Assembly (NCBI GenBank): GCA_016801845.1
Contig: CM028918.1
Span: forward strand, 12,699,001-12,763,000
Direction: 5' to 3'
Source of the DNA: Polydactylus sextarius
Lineage: Eukaryota > Chordata > Actinopteri > Polynemidae
DNA: 64,000 nucleotides
Of the stretch, positions 42,992 through 54,200 are shown one piece after another. The translations under genes and the position numbers were made by a program. How positions within the stretch are numbered: position 1 is the first letter of the stretch; each line of letters opens with the position of its first letter. The notes under the pieces are model-generated. The model ran no database searches. It worked only from the letters and a program-made list of their open reading frames with translations, and was not told the origin of the DNA.

Positions 42992-45900
42992 CTTATTAAG
43001 TTTCAACACTGAGTATTATTCAAATGAGCCTCGGAGTGTTTTAGTGCAGTTTCATCATTGATTGGTTTGAGATTTCACTGCTTTAATTTGATAAAAGCAG
43101 GGCAAACGTGAAGTCTGCCAAAATCGCTTGCTTTGAATGGTGTTAAAACAGATTGTGTGTGTGCATGTGCGTATGTGCATATGTGTGTGTGTCTGACTCT
43201 CAGCATGAGTAAAGATCAAATAGTGTGACTTTGTCCTTTTTGTAAAAGCCAAAATAAGACAGAAAGTTCTCAGACTGGTTCGCGATTTTATTGTGGCGTA
43301 GATTTAATGCTGAACTGTGCATGGTGAAAAAAAAAACCTAAACAAAAACTGAGAAAGAAGACTAGAAAGAAAACTAGAAAGAATGAATATGGACTTTTTG
43401 CATTAGATATGCTGGATAATATGTAAATCATAGCATTTTTATTAACTGATGATAAGTCAGGGTTATGTGTCTGTCAGTGGCCAAAAAGTCAATTAATCGG
43501 TTAGTTAACGCAGCAGAATAGATGTAACAAAGCAATCAAAATAAAAATTTAAAAAATAAATAAATTATAACAAACACATTTGAATGCATCTGTATCAATA
43601 TCTGTCCATAGTTTTCATACTTAGATGACTCTTAATCATATTCTCTCAAAAGTATCGTTGAAATTTGAATGGAATGGTTTTTTTTTTCTTTTAGTTCAAC
43701 TAAAAAAAAAAAAAACTGAGATTAATCAGTCCCATCTAACCCATGGTTTCCTCACAGCAGTCTCTCTCTACATTTGTGTCCAGACCTCCAGTTGAAGGCT
43801 GCTGAGTTGAACCAGACACTTTCACGGAGAGATGGAACTCCAGACAAAAGCCTGAAGGAGATGAAGGAGGACATCCAGGCCATGCTAGCTGAGATGAGAA
43901 AGCGACAGCTGGGAGGGAAGAAGAGCATCGCTGAGGACGAGATGGAGTATGGAAACTCACAATCACACATACGCTCTCTCTGTCTTTCTCACACACACAC
44001 ACACACATGGAATGCACCCAGGTCATGCATCTCTCTCCCACTCGCAACAAAAAACAGATTTTGAGAAAACTTGCTGAACAGACCATCCTTTGTTTCTCTC
44101 TCTCTCTCTCTCACAGACACACACACACACACACACACATACTTGATTACACACACATTTTTGTGAGCATGCAGCATGCACACAGGCTTGGTTAGCACAG
44201 CAAAGGTGTAAATTTCTTGATGAAGAGTGAAAATACGCTGAGGAACAGAGTTTGGACGTGGAAAAAAGAGCATCTTTGCAGTTGTGCACTTTTGTTTGTT
44301 TGAATATTCTGCGTTTTTTGTTTTTTTTTGTTTTTTTTCTCGCTGTTTTCAGAGATTTGACATGACTGCTTTTGTGCTTCCTTGTTGGTGGATTTGACCA
44401 AAACCCATAATAACTGATATTGTTTCTCTCTCATTTGCATGGAACCACCCTTGTTTTTTAACCAACATATTGTACCTGTTGTTTATTTTTTGTATTTTAT
44501 TTATTGTTTTGACTCATACCTATATGCTAATATATTCACTTTGTGCCTTAGCTTGCTTTTGTGCCTGCTGGGATTCACTCCCACTTTCCCATGTTCTTAC
44601 ACTTTGCTCTGTGGGGTGTTTTCCCTACTGTACTTTTTTCTTTCGATGAATTTGCTCAATGAGAGAAACACCAGACAGAGGGAAGGTGCATAAAATTCAC
44701 TGTAATAAATTTATATGTAAACAATTTTTTCCCAACGTCAAAATATGGAATATATTTTTTTCAAATGTGTTTTGAACATATAGTAATTTTATGCATATCT
44801 AGCTTAGAAAAAGAAAGAAACAAAAAAAAAAATGAGACTGCCAATGTTTGCAGGCATGTCATGCATCTTTATAGCTTTGGATATATTGTTTGTAGCATTC
44901 CATAGTGTTTTCATCTTTAATTGGTAAACATCTCTCCTGCAGTATATTTTTATTCAAAGCTATATTGTTATCACATTTCCAGCCATTAATTACTCATAAA
45001 TTACATGATTATCAGAGAAGTCTGACTATGTTACATCATATTTTTAATTTTACTTCAACACTCACTTCAACACAAACCCATTTCAAAATCCTTTTTGTTG
45101 ACACAGGAGACATCAGGTGTGAACACCTTAATTGTTCAGACAACGGATTGCTACGTATCCTAAAGCCATGATTTTCTGCTCATGTTTTAACAAAGTATAT
45201 CTCACTTTGTTTCCCTCACTTTCTATGTCTCTCAAGGCGTTTGATGAAATTAGTAATCCACTCTCTTCATCCTTCCATTCTCCCCCCTCTGTCTGTCTGT
45301 CTGTCTCAGCAGTAAATGTTGACAAGGTCGATGAGTTAATTAAAAGTTTCGCCGTAGGGGCAGAAACAGAGAGAGACGTGAAGATACAAAGAGCGCGTAG
45401 TGAGGAGGAAAGTCACAGAGGTAGAGGAGAAGAACACTGACAGATGGACAGAGAGTTGTTGAGGAAGAGATTATGAGAAAAAGAAAGTGACAAAGACAAA
45501 GCGCCACTGCTGCTCAATGACTCGTCTGTCAGTCTGCAGTTGATTATTTGACTGAACCCTTAGGGGAGATTTCAAGCAGAGCTGCAGAGAAAAACATAAG
45601 AATCAACAATTGTTAAAGGGATGATTCAGCAAAATTAACAAAGCTGCCACGGCTGTCTTTAATAATTTTCCAAATTCTATATATTTTCAGCTGCTAATGT
45701 GACTTAACTATGCATGTATGCAGTAAATGCGACCTTACATTCATATTTCTCTGTGCTTGAATGTTGGAATAGTCAACTAGTTAATGGTTACACGTCCTTA
45801 ATATTTGTTATATTCTGTTTTCTTCATGCTGCATGTCTTGCTGTTCCCCGCAGGGTTCATTAAAGTTTCATCAAATCCAATAATTGCCCTGCATATACCC

Positions 45901-48900
45901 TCAAAACCATGTGAAATTGTCCTCTGAGTGATGTCAGCTTGAAAACACAAGATACTTGTTGTCTTAATTAATGCTGAGGGTGAAAAACAAAACTCATTAA
46001 GGGGCTCTACGGTAAACATATGATTATTAAATTGTTTTAAATACTTCCAAAGTGAGAAGTCTTTCTAAAAAGAATTATGTCAAAGCACAACATAATGAGA
46101 AAATTTCCAATGAATTAAAGTCTGCGTTGCAAATCTTGATGAGTATATTGAATAAAAAGAAGCTTGCACGCTCATTTAAGCAGTCTGCTGCTTGAAATGT
46201 GGGCACACATTTTCCACTTTTTGGCTTGTCACATTCAGAAAGTTACAGAAATTGTGGTGTGCAGCTGTTGCTGTGGAGTGGATGGAGTTTTAAAAAACTG
46301 TACACCCAGGTGATACACATTAGTGATGAAGTGGTCTGGACCCTGTTACTGTTTATTTAGCATGTAATAAGACTACCCACCTGTAGGATCTTAGTCTCAC
46401 CTCCCTTTGGAGCATCTTTGTCATCATGACTCCTCAGTCTGAACTGTGCTTAGCTTTATCATGTAAACAAAGATCACTGAAAATATTAGTTGACAGGCTG
46501 GACTGTAGTTGGGGTGCAAATGTTTGGATTATCGATTCAGTAACTCATTAAAGTCTAAGGTCTCAAGCCTGAATCATGCCAATAGTTGTATCAGCAGCTC
46601 TGGGAATCTGTTGAGTTAAAGTGAGGTTAAGGTTAAAGTTAGCTATGTCAGACACTGATAAAGTTCTGCATGTCTGCAGTGGTTGTGTTTCAGTCGTCCT
46701 TCAGAGACTTGTTCTCCACCAGTTTTATCTGTTGCTGTTATTAATACACCATGCTGTACTGCAGTATACATTAACACATATTGCTTCACCTGCCTCATCC
46801 AGTCACATGCAAACACGCACACATTAGTTTGGTGATATTTGAAATGTTTTTCACTGCTGCAATTTAATCTAACTTAGCCTGAGGGGTCAATAGAAGAAAA
46901 TCGGCAATTTCATTCCAGCATTTCAACAGTCAGTCATATGGAGTGATTATTGTCTTTGCACTATCAGAGGCTCTGTCAGGCATCACTATAACTCTCCTCT
47001 CCTGTCCTCTGAAATGTTACATTCACGTATACTAACTTATTCCACCGTTCCACTTTTTTAATCAATGAGGAACTGTTAAATGACCAAAAACGTAAATAAT
47101 ATATTTTCCCTCCATTTTCCTTCCAGACTGGCTGAGCAGTTGTATCAGAAAGTTAAGAGACTGTTTGGCGACCCCCATCAGGCCACAGAAGACCTGAAAG
47201 CCGAGGTAATTACAGCATCTAATCTTTAGTCTTTTGTCTTCAGTGTCTCTAAATTAATGACATGAACTTAATGCTTCCCCATCTGCTTCTCAAGATAAAA
47301 GAGAAGCTCTCAGACCATGAGGGGAAGCTCCAGGAGGCCGAGGATCTACTCCATTCTGCCCAGGGAAAGACGAGACAGGCAGGCTCACTGGCTGAACAAA
47401 ACCAAGCTAATCTCACATCCCTGGAGGTACAGACATTAAAGTCACATATGGCCATTATGTTCATAGATAAACAGTCAGAATATACCTTCATGCTAAATCA
47501 TTTCCATATGCACGATCACTGTTTGCTCAGTTGTTTAGTTTGTTTCACTATTTACACCTTGACATTTAGATTACTCTCCAGATTCTAAAATCTAATCCTG
47601 TTGGGTTTCTCTGATCTACATATGATGCATAACTGAAATATCTTGACAACACCTGTGCACAATGACTACTGACAGGACTTCAGGACTATGACACCAAACA
47701 TTAAGTGAACAAAACAGGTGTTGATTAGTAAAATATAGTTTTGAGAATATTTAGATCACTTGATTGTGAACACGTTTGTTTCAATCTCTTAAAATGGAAA
47801 AAAAATCCCAAATCATCCCAGAGACCGGATCTTACCATCTGTTAATCTCAGACTCCGCTTATTATTTTCCTTTTAAGCCTTTTGCATGTACTTCATCTCC
47901 AAGGAAAGCTCAGAGGCTGCACAGATTCCTAACAGAGCAAAACAACAAGCATTTACGCAGAAGATTATTATTCATGTCCTAGAGGAAGCATTCAGCAAAA
48001 TTCACACACATACACATACACGTACACGTACACGTACACGTATATAATACACACTCTGTCTTTCTCCTTCTTAATATCTTTCTCTGTTTCTCCCTGACCC
48101 TGCAGTCTTTTGCTATCTAAAGGAAAGCTTTATTCAGTAAAGAAAGTGGAATACGAACCTTACACAAAGGGTTTACACTGATTTCATACACGATTTAATC
48201 AAATCACTAATTGTGTGTCCCTGGTGTCCTCTAATTGCTTTTATTATTTTCAATAACTGGAAATTCTTTTTTTTTTACCAAGAAGAGATTCTCAGAACTT
48301 GTCTGTATAGAAAAGAGTAATTTCCCCAAGTAATTGCTTCGTCATTATTGTAGGAATCTAATTTGACTCGACCTCCAAACTACACAGTATCTATGCATTA
48401 TATACTTAAAATATTGTGAATGCAGCAGATTTCAATTCTTCTTTTAGGAATGTTTTTCTTGTTCTGGAGGTTTAATAGTAGACATTTGTAAAATCTACCA
48501 CATCTCAGAAATTTTATTGCTCTATCATAAGACACTTATTGTACTATGTTCATTAGAGCTGAAACAAGTAGTTAATTAATTAGTCAATGACCAGAAACCC
48601 TTTTCAAACAAATGTTGTCCAGTTCCAGCATGTCAATTGTGACAACTTTCTTTGTCTTATTATGTAAAACAAACCGAATGAAAAACCAATCGATAAAAAA
48701 AAACCAAAAAAACAATCAATCGATTAATTATCATTGAATATAATCATCATTAGTTACAGCTGTAATTTTTCTCCATATTGTGCAGCTGTTGATCCTGATT
48801 TATTTTCTTGCAGAGGAAGCGCTCTGCAGTCAGTGCAGTGAAACAGGAAACGCAGGACATTATTGGAGAAGGAGATAATCTACTGGATGAAGCGAACCAG

Positions 48901-50624
48901 CTTTCTGACAACATCAACAAAGAGATAGAGGTACTGAAGTCAAAAACCAGTTGTGTTGTGGAAGTGTTTCTCATTGTCTTTAAATTCATATAATGTTACT
49001 GTTGTGTAGGACTTGGAGGAGATGCAGAGAGAGCTTGGGCCTCTTCATGTCCAGCTGGAGGATAAAGTCGGTCGCCTCACCGATGGTTTAACTGACAGCT
49101 TGGCTAATCATGTGCATGATGCAGAGGAGCACGCCAAACAGCTGAATCAATCTGCTGCCATTTTGGATGGGTAAATATACACATCATACTTTACCACCAC
49201 TTGTATATGTTCATAACAACTGAAACTACTTAATGAGTAAACAAGTCAAAAAAAAGCAAAAATCATTTTATGATTTAAAGCAAAAGCAACTTGACAGTCA
49301 CTAATTTAAATGTCAATGTGATAATGTTGGTAAATGTTGCAGTTCAGAATGTTTTTTTTTTTTTCCTTTTTGCTTAACCAAATATGTAGCATATCAAACT
49401 GACATTTATTTCTCTGTTATGACCCCCATCTCACTCCTTGCAGTATTTTGGCTGAAGCTAAGAATCTCTCCTTCAATGCAACAGCTGCTTTCAAGGCCTA
49501 CAGTAACATTAAAGCCAATGTCGACGAAGCAGAGAAAGAGGCAAAGGCGGCCAAACAGAGGGCAAATGAGGCACTGGCACTGGTAAGAGGAAATGCATAC
49601 TTAGATACACGGCAACACATACACATACCTAATGACTAAATGTGAAATAACATTTTCTCACTACTACTATAAATGGTTGGTTCTTCCTGGAGTTAATAAA
49701 GAATCCCATTATGTGTAACAGCTCATATTTTGCTGCTGTATTCATATTGTAAATATCAAAAACATGTAGCATGGCTGTCATTCACAAAGTACTCTAACAA
49801 TAAAAGGTTGTGTAAGTGTGTGTATGTTCGTGCTCAGGTGTGTGTTTAGCCGTGTTTCCACCAAGAAGTTCCAACGTAGGGGCGCCTGGATGGCTGAGTG
49901 GCTTAGGCGCACCACGTTGGCGTATATGCCGTGTAGATGTTTGCCGGTTTGAGTCCCGACCGAGTTGATCTTTCCCACATGTCCTTCCCCTACTCTTCTC
50001 CCTGTTTCCTGTCTCTCTACACTATCTCTCTGATTAAAGACAAAAATGCCCCAAAAAAATCATTTAAAAAAAGAAGTTCCGATGTACCAACAAGGAAGCA
50101 GGAACCTTTTCAGGAAGTTCCTCCCTCACGGCCCTTTGTGTGTGTAGAAACAGTAACAGCTTTCCTTTAGTCATGGCTGAGAGATCAAAGTACTTCTCTG
50201 CCCCCCCTTTCATTAGCATAACGATGACCCCAACCCCTCCCACGCGCACCTGAAATGTCCTTCCTCCTTTTATTTCTTAATTTATTCTTGCCTTGCCCTT
50301 CTTTACTGCTTTCCTTCACCTTGTTTAAAGATTTTCTTCTTATTTTTGTTCATTTTCCAATTGTATAATTTTGTCTTGGTTTCATTCTTCATTTATTTTA
50401 CTTCTTTTTTTACTCATTCCCTTTGTTTTTATCTCTTTTCCTTTCTGTTTTCTTTGGCAATGAGGTAAAGAGCAGACATAGAAAGGCCTAAAAAGAAAGT
50501 GAGAGGAAAATTTATGTATATTGCCGCACCCTTTGTAATATACCTCAAAAGATATTTTAAGTTCACTTTCGTAATCTAAATTAGATTATCATCACATCAA
50601 GTCACAGATTTTGCTCTCCATTTA

Positions 50625-50659
<35 letters not shown>

Positions 50660-51214
50660 AGGCTTTAGGTCCAGAGGTCCCAGTAAAGGAATCAGCTCAA
50701 GGTGCCCTTCATAAGAGCCATAGACTGTTAAATGAAGCAAAGAAACTGCAAAATGATGTCAAAGGTAACTCTGGCGATGTAAATGTATGATGATATATGT
50801 AAACTACAAATTGTTGTACAAGGAGTCAATTAATGGATTAGAGTAATGATGCAAACAAGTATTGAATTTTATTCATTTGAACCAGTTCATGAGCCAACAG
50901 TGTCACTCAGTTCATCTGCCTCTCTGTGTCTCACTGTCAGTCACTCTTCCCCTTTAGGGAGGTGAGGGGGTAAATTTATTAGCAGGCAGCCTGAGCTTCA
51001 AGTCTAACCCTCATCATAATTTACTGTGTGTGTGTATGTGTGTCTGTGCACGTGTAGATAATGCAGATAGTGTTGCTGATCTGAAGGGCAGAGTTAAAGC
51101 AGCAAAAGACAAAACCAAAGACCTGCTCAAAGCTGTCAACGGAACCATGGAAACGCTCAACGCTATCCCCAATGGTATGACTGCACGAATACAGAGTGTG
51201 TGTGTGTGTGTGTT

Positions 51215-51256
<42 letters not shown>

Positions 51257-54200
51257 GGCATCAGACAGATAAAGAGAGAGAGAATGTGGATCAATCTCAG
51301 TGTGTGGATAGAGGTCAGTTGCTCCAGTAAAGTCAAGTCGACATATGTCGATACACACAGAAATGTTGTGCAGTGATAGCAGGATGGTTGAATCAAAGTG
51401 ATATACATGGTGACATTCTGATCAATGTGCAAAAAAAAAGTTCAAGTCAAATGTAGCTGCCACAAACTGTAAATGGATGAGGCCTAGTTTAACACATATT
51501 AAATTTCAGTTCAAATGCCAGAATAATGGGGTGTTATTTTTAATTATGTAAGGGGACGATATTGAGAAATGATTATCCACAATGGGTGTATAGTTTCAGC
51601 TTAACCTCTAAAATCCACTAAATCACACATTGTATCAAAACAGACTTAGACCAAACATGTGATATGAAGGAAATAGCTCTATTTTAATTAATGTACAAGG
51701 AGTGAATGTTGTTTTTTTTAAACCTAAGTTAGTTAGACCTCTGTTTTTGCCCATTAGGGTAATTTTATTTAATAACTGCATAGGTGGACAAAGGTATAAT
51801 TAATGTTGAATTAGAATTACAGGGTGATGCAATGTCAGGTCAAAAATAGCTTCAAATTAAATTGATTCGACTGAGTCAACACCAGTTCTTGACTCCAATT
51901 CAGGACAGGAATTTATTTTTATTCTTTACTCCCATTCTCTACTGTCAGTCTCCAAACAAGAAGGAATAAGTGATAGTTTTCTAATCATCGCATATGAAAT
52001 GTCTCTCATACAGTAGCACAATAGGGTTTTACTGATAAATTTCACCATAAAAATTAATTAAAACACTATATCCATCATGTTGACTGAACAATATCTCATT
52101 TTAAATAACACATCATTAGCATTAGCAATCTACTGCTCCAGTCTTAATAATGTATTGACACTGATTAATGTATATAATTTGTATAATGTTATGTTTCGTT
52201 TTTCTTTTTTTCTCTGACAGACACAGCAGCTAAGCTAGCAGCCACTAAGGCCGTAGCAGGTGACGCTAATGCCACAGCCATAGATGTTCTCGAGCGCCTT
52301 GGAGATTTAAATCTGCGTCTCCGTGGCCTGCAGAGGAACTACAGTGAGCTGGAGGACACTGTGAATGCAGCCAATACCATGATCCAGGACCCTGAGAAAA
52401 ACAGTAAAGTGCTTTTAAGTTTCACTTGTTAACATTATGAAATAATCAAGTGGTTGTATGTGATTGTTTGTAACACGGTGAGAATTTGCATCAATGAGAC
52501 TGAACAAACGGTAGTAAAATCTCACAATTTAACAAGTATTGACTTGTTTACCAGTAATAAAATCTACCTTTTTTATTTTAGTTATGTAGTTACTATCTGT
52601 TACCATCTACCATCAGTTGCCAACTGTTTGTTGAAGTGTTTCTTCACAAAAATCATTTTTAATGAACATTGCAATAAAAACAAGATAAATAACTAGTCAA
52701 ATATTTTATTCTGTTTTCAGTCTAATCCTCAATCTGAAAATAGGATTTCTTCTGATTAATTCAACCCAAACCTAATCTCTCTCTCTCTTTCTCTCTCTCT
52801 TTTCAATCCCCACAGCCATCAGTATGTATATTTCCCTTTCCTCAATATGCATAGTATTTACTAGTGGTGAACCAATACAATGTTGTAGTTACCAAGTAAT
52901 GATGAGAGTAATATTAGCTTGCTACCGATATACGTTTCTTCACATTTACATGCTTCCCTGTTCACAGTATCTAACAGGAAATTAGCAAGAATCTTCAAAA
53001 CCATCACTCCAAAACAGTTTGATATGATTCTGCTCATGCTTGTCTTTCAGCTTGAGTCGACATCAGCCTATATTTGATAACATTTTCAATAACATTTGAT
53101 TTCAACAACAGTATTGGAGCACCACCTGTTAATTTTATGGCCATCTTTAATATCTATCCAGCAAACAGTAATTGCTTCTAATAATACCTCTGTTCTGCTC
53201 TGCCCTGATAGAGCATGAGCGCCCGGCACAATGCAAAGCATGACACTTCTTTCTTTTTTTCCTTTCTCTCTCATGCTCTCTCTCTCTTTACAATATATAA
53301 TAGTACATAGTGCAGAAAAATGTTTTCTTTGAATGCTGAGCTACACTAATGGTTCATCGCTCTCTGGCTTCTCCATCTATCTCGCCCTTCCTCCATATTT
53401 TTCCTCCTTCTTGGAGTAATATCAATGATCTCTAGAGCTGCCATTATTTGTCATCCTTTCCACACTCCTAGCACGCCAATTCTCCATGTGCTCTCTCAGC
53501 TATAATATACTGTATGGCGTTAATGGTAGCAACAAATGTGCTGTTCTGTATCACTGCTGCACTTTATCTCTCTCTACTCTCAGTCCATGCCGCAGGGGCT
53601 AAAGTGAAGGATTTAGAGGATGAAGCTGATAGGCTGTTGGAGAAGCTGCAGCCAATCAAAAAACTACAGGACAATTTGAAACGAAACATCTCACAAATCA
53701 AGGAACTGATCAATCAAGCCAGGAAACAAGCAAACTCGGTAAAGTGTCAGCACACTGATATTTACAAGTCTGATATTTTCATGGTCAGATTAAGTCCATG
53801 ATGATAGAAGTAGTTTTTAACAGTTTTACTATTAGTTATTTACATTAATTTAAACTTTTGATTTGTAAGTTAACTACTTTTTATGTTGTATTGATTAATA
53901 TTTTTAATATTTTTAGAAAATAGAAAATATTTGATTTGCATACTGATTTAAAACTCAGTTTTGTTCACTGACAAACATGATAGATCTGATAGATCAATTC
54001 TTTTACCCAAAGCTATGAAATCTGTCTGAAACTACAGATAATTCGGACACACGATTAACTTTAACACATATTTCCGATGTGGTGAACAAATGTGGAAACT
54101 TTCGTAATATCTCTTCTTCGTCTTCTACAATCTAGATCAAAGTATCAGTGTCATCAGGTGGTGACTGTCTCCGAAGTTACCGCCCTGATATCAGGAAAGG

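Larger units (their letters stand above)
39279..43783 (+). other. lama2: intron 19 (4.5 kb)
   Basis: Contains T/A-rich runs (40,267-40,283), a GA tract at 42,172-42,214, and a CA-microsatellite cluster at 42,519-42,989 embedded in a diverged tandem unit. The stretch 40,890-41,810 has short ORFs with no recognisable similarity. Confidence 0.65.
49583..50661 (+). other. lama2: intron 25
   Basis: 1.08 kb. It contains a SINE at 49,879-50,070, a T/C-rich stretch at about 50,260-50,460, and a (TG)n tract at 50,627-50,658 reaching within four bases of exon 26. Confidence 0.75.

Noticed and set aside
45290..45440. Exon-like segment in intron 20 (strong pyrimidine tract, ORF with KVDELIKSF and a charged tail)
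   Set aside because: Both possible acceptors give a stop codon within three codons in the frame set by exon 20, and exons 20 and 21 already align with mammalian alpha-2 without a gap.
48814..48822. Furin-type cleavage site RKRS in the coiled coil (exon 23)
   Set aside because: The residue four positions before the cut is Glu (exon 22 ends SLE), so the R-x-x-R consensus is not met, and the site lies within the assembled coiled coil.
49879..49960. Functional tRNA gene
   Set aside because: The A- and B-box-like motifs are present, but the spacing and arms do not form a cloverleaf, and the SINE tail and target-site duplication explain the sequence.
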